Shown here: positions 18,579 to 27,836 of the stretch, one piece after another | Numbering within the stretch: the first letter of the stretch is position 1 | How the letters are laid out: every line of letters begins with the position of its first letter | Source: Cupriavidus pinatubonensis | Lineage (GTDB): Bacteria; Pseudomonadota; Gammaproteobacteria; Burkholderiales; Burkholderiaceae | Length of the DNA: 64,000 nucleotides | Assembly: GCF_019602855.1 (NCBI RefSeq) | Contig: NZ_CP080766.1 | Location: forward strand, 1,488,001-1,552,000 | Direction of reading: 5' to 3' | Program-made: the position numbers and the translations under genes | Notes under the pieces: generated by a model | Database searches by the model: none | What the model was told of the DNA's origin: nothing | Seen by the model: only the letters and a program-made list of their open reading frames with translations

Positions 18579-20796
18579 AGCGTCCGGCGGCCGGGACATC
18601 AACGGCACATCGATGGACGTTACAGCTTATCTTGACGTCCTGGTGCGCTTTCGCTGGACGTTCCTGATTACGGTGGCTCTGGTGGTAAGTGTCGGGGTTC
18701 TCTACGCGTTTCTTGCGCGCCCGATCTACCACAGCGACGTGATGGTTCAGGTGGAAGAGTCGAATGGCAACGCCAACACCAATAACGGCAAGCTCAATGC
18801 CGGGATTTCGCCAATGCTGGACCTGAAGCCCACGGCCAGTGCTGAAGTCGAGCTGTTGCGTTCCCGTATGGTCGTTGGCAAAGCGGTCGACGTCCTGCAG
18901 CTTTACATCGAGGCGAAACCTCGCTACTTCCCGTTGGTGGGCAACGTCATTGCCCGCTTCAATCCCGAACTGTCGACGCCGGGCCTGTTCGGCTGGGGTG
19001 GCTTTGCCTGGGGCAATGAATCGATCACCGTCCGGCAACTGGACGTGCCGGCAAACATGGAGGGCCGCAAGATCTTGCTGACCGCCCTGGGAGACCACCA
19101 GTACCGGGTCAGCTTTTCCAGCGACAACGCAACCGCAACGGGCACAGTGGGAGAGCCACTGTCGATTTCCACTGCCGCGGGCCCTGTGACGCTTCTTGTC
19201 AGCGGACTGGACAGCAAGGCAGGTGGGGCCTTCACGCTGCGGCGGCTCTCGCGCAGCGATGCGATTGCGCAACTGCAGGTGCGGCTGACCATTGCCGAAC
19301 GAGGAAAGCAAAGCGGGGTCATCGGGATCTCCCTCGAAGGCGAGTCCCCGGATACGATCGCCGAGATCCTGAATGAAATTGGCAGCGCCTACGTTGATCA
19401 GAACGTTCGACGCAAGGCAGCGGAAGCCGAGAAATCCTTGGCATTCCTGGAACAGCAGTTGCCGGAACTCCGGCAACAGGTGGAGACCGCGGAGACACGG
19501 TACAACGCCATGCGCAACCAGCGCGGGACCGTGGACCTGAATGAAGAATCCAAGCTACTCCTGGCGCAACAGGTGCAAATCCATACGAAACTGCAGGAGC
19601 TCAGGCAACGACGGCAGGACCTGGCATCGCGCTTCACGCCAGGCCACCCTGCAATTGGCCTGATCGACAGCCAGATAGCCGGCCTGACCGGCGACCTCAA
19701 TAGCCTTTCCGGTCGCATCCAAAAGCTTCCGGACGATGAACAGAAAGTGCTGCGCCTGATGCGCGATGTCAAAGTCAAAACGGAAATGCTGCAATCCATG
19801 CTCAATGATGTCCAGCAGTTGCGGCTGATGAAGGCCAGCAAGGTCGGGACCGCTCGCCTGGTCGACCCTGCGGAGGTCCCGGTAAAGCCTGTGCGGCCCA
19901 ATCGCAAGATGATCAGCATTCTTTCGGTCGTAGCTGGTCTGATAGCCGGACTCTCGCTGGTCATCTTGCGTCAGCTGCTGAATGGTGGCGTGGCCGATGC
20001 GGAAGAAATCGAAGAGAAGACCGGGATGATTGTGTACTCCACTATCCCGTTTAGCGAACAGCAGTCGCGGCTCGATCCCGCCGATAGTAATCCCCCGGGA
20101 CTGCTCGCCAGCGAGCACCCCGATGACCCTGTCACCGAAAGTCTGCGCAGCTTCCGGACCGCACTGCAGTTCGCCATCACTGGCAAGAACAACAAGGTGG
20201 TGGTCTTTGTCGGGCCGGCGCCGGGGGTGGGGAAGTCGTTCGTCTGTTCGAACTTCGCCGCCATTGCGGCCTCCGGGCATCGTGTATTGCTTATTGACGC
20301 AGATCTGCGCCGCGGGGAACTGCATCGCCGCTTCAACGACAAGCGCAGCCCCGGCCTGAGCGAACTGCTGATGGGTGCGCCGCTGGATCGCGTGATTCGG
20401 CGCCAGGTGGCACCCGGACTCGACTTCATCCCTACGGGTACCGAACCACCGCGTGCAGCCGACCTGCTGTCAGGTCCAGGCATGGACCCGCTACTGGAGG
20501 AACTCAAGTCACGCTATGACCTGATCTTGATCGATACGCCGCCTGTACTGGCGGCCTCCGACGCCGGTATCCTGGCCAGCAAGGCAGGTGCTGTGTTCAT
20601 GGTCGTCCGCGCGGAAAGCACCACGATCAGCGAGCTGATCGCATCGCGACGGGAGATCCAGCAAGCAGGCGCAGAGATAAAGGGCGTCATCTTCAATGGA
20701 CTGATCGTCGAAGGACGCTGGTACCGGGCACACTACTACTTTGGCAAGTATCGTTACCCTGGCGAATATGGAAGCGTGAATTCAAAGCGCGCGTGA
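18553..20796 (+). CDS. wzc: Polysaccharide co-polymerase / BY-tyrosine kinase (Wzc)
   Basis: 747 residues; GGAG precedes the ATG. There is an N-terminal Wzz domain with a first membrane helix (RFRWTFLITVALVVSVGVLY), a long periplasmic coiled-coil region, and a second helix (MISILSVVAGLIAGLSLVIL). The cytoplasmic kinase domain has Walker A GPAPGVGKSFVCSNFAA, Walker A' VLLIDADLRRGELHRRF and Walker B LILIDTPPVLAASD. The C-terminal tail holds six Tyr (WYRAHYYFGKYRYPGEYGS), the autophosphorylation cluster. It works with the Wza and Wzb homologues just upstream. Confidence 0.93.
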   Translation: MRTVDMHDEASGGRDINGTSMDVTAYLDVLVRFRWTFLITVALVVSVGVLYAFLARPIYHSDVMVQVEESNGNANTNNGKLNAGISPMLDLKPTASAEVELLRSRMVVGKAVDVLQLYIEAKPRYFPLVGNVIARFNPELSTPGLFGWGGFAWGNESITVRQLDVPANMEGRKILLTALGDHQYRVSFSSDNATATGTVGEPLSISTAAGPVTLLVSGLDSKAGGAFTLRRLSRSDAIAQLQVRLTIAERGKQSGVIGISLEGESPDTIAEILNEIGSAYVDQNVRRKAAEAEKSLAFLEQQLPELRQQVETAETRYNAMRNQRGTVDLNEESKLLLAQQVQIHTKLQELRQRRQDLASRFTPGHPAIGLIDSQIAGLTGDLNSLSGRIQKLPDDEQKVLRLMRDVKVKTEMLQSMLNDVQQLRLMKASKVGTARLVDPAEVPVKPVRPNRKMISILSVVAGLIAGLSLVILRQLLNGGVADAEEIEEKTGMIVYSTIPFSEQQSRLDPADSNPPGLLASEHPDDPVTESLRSFRTALQFAITGKNNKVVVFVGPAPGVGKSFVCSNFAAIAASGHRVLLIDADLRRGELHRRFNDKRSPGLSELLMGAPLDRVIRRQVAPGLDFIPTGTEPPRAADLLSGPGMDPLLEELKSRYDLILIDTPPVLAASDAGILASKAGAVFMVVRAESTTISELIASRREIQQAGAEIKGVIFNGLIVEGRWYRAHYYFGKYRYPGEYGSVNSKRA

Positions 20797-20900
20797 TGCG
20801 GTCGTCGTGTGCCTGGTGGAATAGGCAGAACGAAGATTTTGTATAGGTCCCCCGCCGGAGCCCTCCCAGGGCCCCGGTGACTGACGAAGGCGAGGTCGCC

Positions 20901-21569
20901 ATGCCACTCATCACTGCAACCTCAGTGGCCTCCATTGTGATAGCCGGGGCCGGCGGCCTGGGCCTGGAGCTCTTTGATTACCTGGACAGGGAAGCCCTGG
21001 ATGGCGGACCGCCGGTGGTCGGCTTTATTGACGACACGCCTGGCAAGGTGCCGGATGGCGTGAACCGGCCCAACCTCGGCCCGATCCGGCAGTTCGTTGC
21101 CGCGCCACAGCAAGGCGTCATGGTCGCAATTGGTTCACCCGCAGCACGTCAAGACGTATTCCGCTGGCTATTGCAACAACGCGTCATGATGCCGTCATAT
21201 GTCCATGCCACGGCTTTGGTTTCAACATCTTCCCGTCTGGGCATGGCCGCGTTGATCTTCCCGTTTACCGTCGTGAGCCGCGATGCGACGGTGGAGGACG
21301 GCGTGGTAGCCAACGCGTTCTGCGGAATCGGGCATGGGGCTTCTGTCGGTCCCTGCTCGGTGCTTTCCCCTCATGTCGTGCTGAATGGCAATTCCTCCGT
21401 CGGACCCGGCTGCTTCTTGGGTACCCGCGCGACCCTGTATCCCGGCGTCAAGATCGGCGCCGAATGCACGGTGGACTCTCACACGGGCGTGTCATCCAAC
21501 GTCAAGGACCGGCAGTTCGTCACGTCGGGGGCTTACCAGATTGCATCACGCCGTCTTCGGGACGAATAG
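20901..21569 (+). CDS. NeuD/PglD-type sugar O/N-acyltransferase
   Basis: 222 residues from the ATG at 20901 (GAGG upstream). The N-terminal Rossmann-like domain starts SIVIAGAGGLGLELFDYLD and contains VVGFIDDTPGK. The C-terminal left-handed beta-helix is built from hexapeptide repeats (GIGHGASVGPCSVLSPHVVL, SVGPGCFLGTRATLYPGVKI). This is the PglD/NeuD architecture. PglD acetylates UDP-4-amino sugars, the step expected after the dehydratase (7457) and aminotransferase (5797) encoded earlier. It lies 104 bases after the kinase gene on the same strand. Confidence 0.83.
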   Translation: MPLITATSVASIVIAGAGGLGLELFDYLDREALDGGPPVVGFIDDTPGKVPDGVNRPNLGPIRQFVAAPQQGVMVAIGSPAARQDVFRWLLQQRVMMPSYVHATALVSTSSRLGMAALIFPFTVVSRDATVEDGVVANAFCGIGHGASVGPCSVLSPHVVLNGNSSVGPGCFLGTRATLYPGVKIGAECTVDSHTGVSSNVKDRQFVTSGAYQIASRRLRDE

Positions 21570-21613
21570 GACTGCCACCTGTCCCGCGATACTGGCATCT
21601 GCGTCAGGCGCTG

Positions 21614-22282
21614 CTAGGAACGTAGACGCCACTGGACACTAATGGTGACGACGGTTGCACCGGAGATCGGATCAATACCGATCCTGCGCGAATACCGCTC
21701 GGTGACGCCAAGCCAGTCCAATCCCCGCGACCACAGTTGAATGCGGATCGGGTAAAACGATACGGGGACCAGCACGACCAGAAGCAGGCCCAGCACAAGG
21801 CTATTCAGTGCGGGCGCCCGCACAGCCGCAACCTTCCTGCGGGAAGGACGCAGATTTGCCCATGTCACAATGAATCCGACTCCCATGCCAATCAGCGTTT
21901 CTGCCACCGTGTGATAGTGGCCCGCAATCAGTGCAAGGGCTGCGAGCACCGCCACGCCAATGCCGATCCTCGTTCCAGTGCGAGCCGCTCTTTCGCCCCA
22001 GATAGATCCAAGTACTGTCAACAACACGGGATAAACGCAGGCGGTCAGCATGGCGTGTCCGCTGATGCTGTAAAGGTTGGCAGCAGGGACGGACCATCCG
22101 CCGAACTCAAAAGCCAGCTTTCCTGCGACGATCACGGCCGAGCCGGCGCAGAGCGTGAAGAGCCAATAGAAAGCCTGCTTCCACAAACCTTGGTATGCAA
22201 GACGAACTGCAACAAGAGCCGCGAGTGGAAACAGGAATGAGGCCTCGCCAAACCGCGCGACAAGAAACCAGGGAATATGCAC
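21614..22282 (-). CDS. PAP2-family membrane phosphatase
   Basis: 222 residues from a GTG at 22282 preceded by GGAG; the frame is open to a TTG at 22321. There are six or so hydrophobic helices. Phosphatase motifs are LYSISGHAMLTACVYPVL (the SGH motif) and ALALIAGHYHTVAETLIGM (the second His and acidic residue); the first motif is a weak KLAFEFGG. Such enzymes can recycle undecaprenyl pyrophosphate or remove lipid phosphates. It lies 59 bases downstream of the phosphoglycosyltransferase gene on the same strand, which supports a role in undecaprenyl-lipid metabolism. Confidence 0.75.
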   Translation of the reverse strand: MHIPWFLVARFGEASFLFPLAALVAVRLAYQGLWKQAFYWLFTLCAGSAVIVAGKLAFEFGGWSVPAANLYSISGHAMLTACVYPVLLTVLGSIWGERAARTGTRIGIGVAVLAALALIAGHYHTVAETLIGMGVGFIVTWANLRPSRRKVAAVRAPALNSLVLGLLLVVLVPVSFYPIRIQLWSRGLDWLGVTERYSRRIGIDPISGATVVTISVQWRLRS

Positions 22283-22341
22283 TATTGCTCCAGCTTGTTG
22301 TTGTCGTTCACTCCTGCGCAATGCTGAATCGTGCCCTTAGT

Positions 22342-22959
22342 TCACGCAATATCGGCATTGTGAGCGCTCGGATTGCTGCCCCGGAAACGTGGCGCCGAGA
22401 ATTCTCCCACCGCACTAATGCCATCGCGCGCCAGCACCTTTCTGACTGTTCGCCAAAGAATCACAATATCCAGCCACACGGAAGCATGGTCGACGTACCA
22501 GACATCCAGCCTGAACTTCTCTTCCCAACTGATCGCGTTGCGGCCGCTGACTTGCGCCAGCCCCGTGATTCCGGGCCGAACGTCATGGCGGCGCGCCTGT
22601 TCCTGCGAATACAGCGGCAAATACTCCATCAGCAGCGGACGAGGACCAACCAGGCTCATCTCACCTTTCAGGACATTCCACAGTTCCGGCAGCTCATCGA
22701 GACTGGTCGCGCGCAGGAATGCCCCGAAGCTTGTCAGGCGGTCCGGGTCCGGCAACAGTTCCCCATCCGCACCCCGGGCATTCGTCATGGTCCGAAACTT
22801 GAGAATCTGAAAGGGCTTGCCGTGTATACCCGGCCGCACCTGCCGGAAAAAGACCGGGCTGCCGAGCTTGCGGCGGATCGCGCAGACCAGGATGGCCAGC
22901 GGAACGGCAAGCAGCAAAAGACCCAGTGACGACAGAACAACATCAAAAATGCGCTTCAT
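22342..22959 (-). CDS. Monotopic phosphoglycosyltransferase (PglC-like sugar transferase)
   Basis: 205 residues from the ATG at 22959. A single re-entrant N-terminal helix ([20 protein letters not shown]) and no polytopic WbaP-type domain make it the small PglC type. Catalytic motifs are [27 protein letters not shown] with the Asp-Glu dyad, [14 protein letters not shown] and [14 protein letters not shown]. It transfers a phospho-sugar, plausibly the di-N-acetyl amino sugar made by the neighbours, to undecaprenyl phosphate and so starts repeat-unit assembly. Upstream codons to 23184 remain open but look non-coding. Confidence 0.9.
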   Translation of the reverse strand: MKRIFDVVLSSLGLLLLAVPLAILVCAIRRKLGSPVFFRQVRPGIHGKPFQILKFRTMTNARGADGELLPDPDRLTSFGAFLRATSLDELPELWNVLKGEMSLVGPRPLLMEYLPLYSQEQARRHDVRPGITGLAQVSGRNAISWEEKFRLDVWYVDHASVWLDIVILWRTVRKVLARDGISAVGEFSAPRFRGSNPSAHNADIA

Positions 22960-23131
22960 GGCGATCTCGCATTCCAGTCGAGCCGGCAGGCCACGATGCC
23001 GCCGACAGTCATGCTCTGATGCTACTCGCACAGGGCTTGCAGTCTGTGGGAGAGCGCACCGAAAGCCTTCGAACGGATTGCTAGTGTGACAGCAGGGGCA
23101 TTGAAGGGCATTGAAGCGTGCCGAGGACATG

Positions 23132-24166
23132 ATGAAATCAACGACCGTACCCAGCGAAGGCGGTGGCGGACTCGACGCCACCACGCGAACCTCCGTTCAA
23201 CCCCACCCCCTGCACGGCCCCGACGCCACCTGGCAGGAAACCAATTGCTATATCGACCTCTGGATCGAACTGCTGCACGCCTGGGGACTCGACCCGCGCG
23301 CCGCGCTGCCGTTCACCGTCGCGCAAGATTTCGAAGGCGACCACTTCACCTTCTTCAAATACCCGCAAGCCGACCTGGAAACGCTGTACGGCACCGTGGT
23401 GCAGGAGATGGCGGTCTATGACACGCTGCAGGCCCACGTGGTGACACAGGTCGAACGCGGCCATACGGTGCTCGTCGAGGTCGACAGCTACTATCTGCCC
23501 GATACACACGCGACCGCTTACAAGCGCGAGCACGTGAAAACCACGGTGGCGATCGATAACATCGATCCTCACGCGCAACGGCTTTCGTACTTCCACAGCC
23601 TCGGTTACCACAGCGCGCACGACGAAGACTATCGCGGCCTGATGAGGTTGTCGCGCGAACTGAGCGGCAATGGGAACATCCTGTTCCCATACGCCGAATG
23701 TGCAAAGCGCGTGCGCCCCGCCCTCACCATGCCGGCCATGGCGGACGCGTCCGTTGCGCTGATGCGCCAGCATCTGGACAGGCTGCCCGCCATCAATCCG
23801 GTCACCTTGTGGCGAAGGGAATTCGACGCGCACATGGACACGCTGCTGGCGCGCGACGACGCCTATTTCCACCTCTACACCTTCAACCTCCCACGTCAGC
23901 TTGGCGCGAATTTCGAGATGTTGCATCACTGGCTGCGATGGCTCGACGAGCAGGGCCGCGGCAACCCGCTCGCGGCCCGCGCCGCGGAGTCTGCCGCCAC
24001 CATTGCGGCCGAAGCCAAGGTCCTGCAGTTCCGGCTGGCGCGTGCGGTCGCACGCCGCCGCGCTGACCCGTGCACGCAGAGCCTTGACGTGCTGGAGTGC
24101 TGCTACGACAAGACCGTGGAAGGATTACTCTCCGCTTTCGGTGACACACGGCTTGCTGCCGCATAG
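23132..24166 (+). CDS. DUF1839 family protein, copy 1
   Basis: 344 residues from the second of two adjacent ATGs, which gives GAGG a five-base spacing; 23129 is possible. The protein matches the product of 35248-36231: NCYIDLWIELLHAWGLDPRA against NSHVDLWIELLHGLDLPPVA, and YFHSLGYHSAHDEDY against YFHSDGYHTASGEDY. It has conserved His and acidic residues (FEGDHFTFFKYP, LVEVDSYYLP). I recall DUF1839 as a neighbour of amino acid:carrier-protein ligases; its function is unknown to me. It converges on the GH2-ligase-dehydrogenase-carrier operon. A 10-bp duplication (GGGCATTGAA twice) lies just upstream. Confidence 0.75.
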   Translation: MKSTTVPSEGGGGLDATTRTSVQPHPLHGPDATWQETNCYIDLWIELLHAWGLDPRAALPFTVAQDFEGDHFTFFKYPQADLETLYGTVVQEMAVYDTLQAHVVTQVERGHTVLVEVDSYYLPDTHATAYKREHVKTTVAIDNIDPHAQRLSYFHSLGYHSAHDEDYRGLMRLSRELSGNGNILFPYAECAKRVRPALTMPAMADASVALMRQHLDRLPAINPVTLWRREFDAHMDTLLARDDAYFHLYTFNLPRQLGANFEMLHHWLRWLDEQGRGNPLAARAAESAATIAAEAKVLQFRLARAVARRRADPCTQSLDVLECCYDKTVEGLLSAFGDTRLAAA

Positions 24167-24209
24167 GCAGACGGCGCCAGGCAAACACCGGCGACGTCCC
24201 TGATGTCGC

Positions 24210-24242
24210 CACAATCAGCCCACAATGAGCCCACAATCAGCC
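24210..24242. repeat. Three tandem 11-bp repeats
   Basis: CACAATCAGCC, CACAATGAGCC and CACAATCAGCC stand head to tail between the converging DUF1839 and GH2 genes. The last copy overlaps the GH2 stop codon. No function is evident; slippage is a simple origin. Confidence 0.5.
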
Positions 24243-26798
24243 GTCGTAGCCCAGCGAGCGCTCGGCGTTGACGGCGTAGATCTCTCCTGACGGCACCGCA
24301 TCGACCTGGCTTGTGTCTGCGCTATCCCGCATGAGGCGCACGCGCCGGCTGCATCCCGGGCCAAGATGAAACCAGTTCTCGGTGGCCTGATAGGCGTGGT
24401 CCTCGATGTGTACCCAACGTGCAAAACGGCGGGCTGTGATGGTCAGCCACCAGTCGTCATCCACACGTTCGACCTGCGCCTGCAGTTCAGGCGGCTTCAG
24501 CGCGGCCGCGCGGCGGTCAGGCAGGTACACGGCCTGGCTCAGCGGCTCGCCGCCGTTCTCGTCCATCAGCGTCGCGATCACCACGTCGTGCGACGGCGGA
24601 CCGAAGCGGTACGCATAGGTGAAGTCGACAAAGCGATCGAGCAGCGCGGCGGCTTCCACGCGTTCCGCGCCGTGAGCCGGCAACCGAAGAGAATGCCGGA
24701 CCTTCTCCACGACGATCTCGCCGTCACGCAGGCAACACAGCTCCAGCAACAACCGGCGCGGCTGCGGCGTCTCGTTGAGCACGTGCAGGTGCAGCCCGTT
24801 GAGGCCTTCGTCGGTGATGAGCACCTGCAGCGGTTGCCACGCCTGCTGCAATGCATGCCACGCCGATTTTGGACGCCCGCGTGCATCGACGATACCCCAG
24901 CCCGCACCGGGCACCAGATCCTGGAATTGCCAGATCAGGCCGCCCGCGCAACCGGAGCCGACGCGCCGCCATTCGGCGAACACATCGCTCATCACCTCGG
25001 CGACCACCGCGCGCGACAGTATCAGGTAACGCTGCGGCTGCTCATAGCGCAGACGCGACGGATCGACATCGTAAAGCGTACGCAGGTAGTGATCGCGCAC
25101 GTCCTCGAAATCCCACGGCGCGCCGGCGTCGCGCGGCACCGTGGCCTTCCAGCGCGGCGAATGCAGCGGCGGCGTCCCCATCTCCGCAAGCGTGCGGTCA
25201 CACGGCACGTTGGAGAAGGCCAGACATTCCGATGCGAACCGTACCTGGGCCAGGCGGGCATCCGCGAGCGGACGCTCATAGGCGCCTACGCCGTAATAGT
25301 GGCTGACCCCGCCATCGGGCTGGAATGGCCATGCGCCGCCGTTGGGCGAATTGCCGACATACACGATATCTGGTCGATGAGCCGCAACGAGCTGCGGAAT
25401 CAACGTGTCGAACAAAGGCTGCTTCCATTCGCTGCGCGAGGTGCCGAGCATCGCGGCTTGCTGCTCCGCTTCACTGCCGCCACAGGCCACCGCAATGCTC
25501 GGATGGGCCCGCGTCGATGCCAGCCACTCGCCAACTTCGCGCGTCGCATCTTCGGTGAGGCCAACACCCGGCCCAATACTGCCGTAGTCGAAATTGGCGA
25601 ACATGAAGTCCTGCCAGACCAGCAGTCCGAGTTCATCGCAGTTGCGATAAAAGGCTTCACCCGGATAGCATGTCACGCCGCTGATGCGGACCATGTTCAT
25701 GCCGCCCGCGCGTGCGAGTTCGAGCCAGCGCCTCGACGCCTGGTCGGTATCCGCCAGCCCCGTGAGATCGATGCTGGAAAAGCAGGCACCTCGGCAGAAC
25801 AGCCGTTCGCCGTTGATGCGCAGCGTGAACGCTCCGGCTTCTGCCGGGCACTCCGTTGACACACTGCGAAAGCCGACACGTCCGCAAGGGATCGAACGAC
25901 CGTCGATGGTGGCATCGACACGATAGAGGCTTGGTTCGCCATGCGTATGCGGCCACCATAACCGCGGGCGCTCGACATGGATGGTGCCTTCAAGCGTGTG
26001 CCGGTCGATACGAACCAGCGCGGCCTGACCCTGGCAGCCGGCTTCGTCGCTGAGCTCCACGGCGCCGGTGGCAGGCGCCGACGCAGCAAAATGCAGGCGC
26101 ACCGACACCTCGCCATCCTGCTCGTGCAGCCGCGCCCACAGGTCTGCCCGCAAGCCATGCAGGATGTCGCTGCCCGTGGGGTCAAGCAGTTCAACGGGCC
26201 GCCACGGTCCGACAGCATGAACCGGCGGGCACCATCCCGGCATATGGCCAAGCAGCGTCGCGCGCACGGTCCGCAACTGCGGCGGCACGATCATGCGGGG
26301 CTTCCATCGTACCGGGCCCCGCTGCCTGCGCAGCCATGGATCGAGCGCCCGGAAGCAGAGATGAAGCAGATTGCTGCCGGCCAGATCCACCTCAACCTCG
26401 TGGGCAACGAACATGTGCCGTGTGCTCAGCACAAGCCTGCCGTTCAGCCAGACTTCGGCGAGCGTGGCCAGGCCGTTGAAACGCAGCACGCGCCGGCCGT
26501 CGCCGGTAAAGACAACCCGATACCAATGGTCATGTACGTGCAACGGCAGCGGCGCAGCGTCGTCCCAGCGCCCCGCTGCGCGCAGGGCGCTGGCGACAGT
26601 GCCCGGCACGGGGGCAGGCAGCCATGCCAGCCCCGGGCTCAATGCCGCGGGACTGTCTGCGGCACCGGGAGGGGTCTGGGTCCACGTCCACTCGCCTTGC
26701 AGCGCGGCATCGACTACGGCAATCCCCGGGCGCTCAATGCGCGGGGATTGCCTGCCAGGCGCGGCAAGGCTTGCATCCAGGCAAGTCTGCAGCTTCAT
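24237..26798 (-). CDS. Glycoside hydrolase family 2, beta-mannosidase-like
   Basis: 853 residues with no signal peptide, so probably cytoplasmic. An N-terminal sugar-binding sandwich domain is visible (APVPGTVASALRAAGRWDD, YRVVFTGDGRRVLRFNGLAT, VWLNGRLVL). The TIM-barrel follows: MNMVRISGVTCYPGEAFYRN and LGLLVWQDFMFANFDY. The putative acid/base Glu lies in VACGGSEAEQ (about 441), where beta-mannosidases usually have GNNE. The likely nucleophile is in RFASECLAFS (about 523). C-terminal sandwich domains complete the protein. It is the last gene of the carrier-protein ligase operon, 29 bases after the ligase. The substrate is unknown. Confidence 0.82.
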   Translation of the reverse strand: MKLQTCLDASLAAPGRQSPRIERPGIAVVDAALQGEWTWTQTPPGAADSPAALSPGLAWLPAPVPGTVASALRAAGRWDDAAPLPLHVHDHWYRVVFTGDGRRVLRFNGLATLAEVWLNGRLVLSTRHMFVAHEVEVDLAGSNLLHLCFRALDPWLRRQRGPVRWKPRMIVPPQLRTVRATLLGHMPGWCPPVHAVGPWRPVELLDPTGSDILHGLRADLWARLHEQDGEVSVRLHFAASAPATGAVELSDEAGCQGQAALVRIDRHTLEGTIHVERPRLWWPHTHGEPSLYRVDATIDGRSIPCGRVGFRSVSTECPAEAGAFTLRINGERLFCRGACFSSIDLTGLADTDQASRRWLELARAGGMNMVRISGVTCYPGEAFYRNCDELGLLVWQDFMFANFDYGSIGPGVGLTEDATREVGEWLASTRAHPSIAVACGGSEAEQQAAMLGTSRSEWKQPLFDTLIPQLVAAHRPDIVYVGNSPNGGAWPFQPDGGVSHYYGVGAYERPLADARLAQVRFASECLAFSNVPCDRTLAEMGTPPLHSPRWKATVPRDAGAPWDFEDVRDHYLRTLYDVDPSRLRYEQPQRYLILSRAVVAEVMSDVFAEWRRVGSGCAGGLIWQFQDLVPGAGWGIVDARGRPKSAWHALQQAWQPLQVLITDEGLNGLHLHVLNETPQPRRLLLELCCLRDGEIVVEKVRHSLRLPAHGAERVEAAALLDRFVDFTYAYRFGPPSHDVVIATLMDENGGEPLSQAVYLPDRRAAALKPPELQAQVERVDDDWWLTITARRFARWVHIEDHAYQATENWFHLGPGCSRRVRLMRDSADTSQVDAVPSGEIYAVNAERSLGYDG

Positions 26799-26827
26799 GA
26801 GACCGTCTCGGCGGCGCGTCAGAGGGG

Positions 26828-27826
26828 TCAGAGGCCTCCGAGCACTTCACGCACTCGCTTGGGCCATTTCGCCAGTTCAAAGCCATGGTGGCGCAGCAGC
26901 GCAAGCGTCAAGCGCTCGATGCCGAATCCCACGCACCCCGTATGGGCAGGCTCCCCATCCGCAGTACGCAAAGGCCATGCGTGAGCGAAATGGTCCATGT
27001 GGTAGTTGAAGCTCATGCAAGCCGTAGGCGGCGCGCCATCGTTGATCGGGACCAGTAACTCGAACTTGAGCTTCAGCTCGCGCTGGCTGTCGGCCACGAT
27101 CTTTCCGCCGCGGCCAAAGAACGGATCGTTAGCCAGATCGACTTCATGGGGCAGTTCCAGCATGCCGGCAAGCTTCCTGCCACGCTCCATCCATACCTCA
27201 CGGAACGCGACGATCTGCTCGGCGGTGCCAAGCCGCACGTATTCGCGCTGACGGAACATCTGCATGCGCGCCGGGTCAATCGACGGCTCATGGCGGAAGC
27301 AGTAGGTCAGCACGTCGACCACCATCCCGTCGGCGGACATCGGCCCACGCGCGGCGATCACGGGGTACACCGGGTAGCAGGCTGCCGGCGCGAGCACCAC
27401 GTCCGTCGGGCGCTGCTGATCGGCCCAGTCCTCGCCCTGCTCCAGCCGTGCCAACAGGCGGTGGTGGTCGCGATCGCTGCCGCAGAAGCAGTGCACCGTG
27501 CCCGCCAGTTGAGGAAAGCTCTTGAGGTACTCGCTGGCCTCGAAGTCCTTGCGGGGCATCGCCGGGGGGAACCGCATCACTTCCGCATGCTGGTCTGCGC
27601 CGAGCTTGCTGATCGCGGCGTTCAGGCCGTCGGCGATGCTCTCGAAGAGCCCGCTCCGGCCATAGATACCCTCGACCGCGCTCGGATACAGCACCCGGGC
27701 ATCGACCAGCGCCTGGCGAAACGCCCGGCGGCCGACGTCAGGGTCTTGCGTTGTTTTTGGCGCGGCATAGCTGCCACCGGCCGCCGTATCGTCACCTGGT
27801 TCGTAAGCGTTGCTGACATCTTCCAT
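26828..27826 (-). CDS. Amino acid:[carrier protein] ligase (class-II synthetase-like)
   Basis: 332 residues; GAGGAG precedes the ATG. The class-II aminoacyl-tRNA-synthetase fold is evident: motif 2 as YCFRHEPSIDPARMQMFRQR (about 175-194) and motif 3 as GCVGFGIERLTLALL (about 297-311). There is no tRNA-binding domain. Cys150, Glu180 and Cys298 are candidate zinc ligands, as in atypical seryl-tRNA synthetases. Known relatives load glycine or alanine onto the phosphopantetheine of a small carrier protein. The carrier gene is two genes upstream in the same operon. Confidence 0.88.
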   Translation of the reverse strand: MEDVSNAYEPGDDTAAGGSYAAPKTTQDPDVGRRAFRQALVDARVLYPSAVEGIYGRSGLFESIADGLNAAISKLGADQHAEVMRFPPAMPRKDFEASEYLKSFPQLAGTVHCFCGSDRDHHRLLARLEQGEDWADQQRPTDVVLAPAACYPVYPVIAARGPMSADGMVVDVLTYCFRHEPSIDPARMQMFRQREYVRLGTAEQIVAFREVWMERGRKLAGMLELPHEVDLANDPFFGRGGKIVADSQRELKLKFELLVPINDGAPPTACMSFNYHMDHFAHAWPLRTADGEPAHTGCVGFGIERLTLALLRHHGFELAKWPKRVREVLGGL

Positions 27827-27836
27827 TGTCGGCTCC

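Noticed and set aside
24366..25859. 497-codon plus-strand frame
   Set aside because: Antisense shadow of the GH2 gene, with Arg/His/Gln-rich composition.
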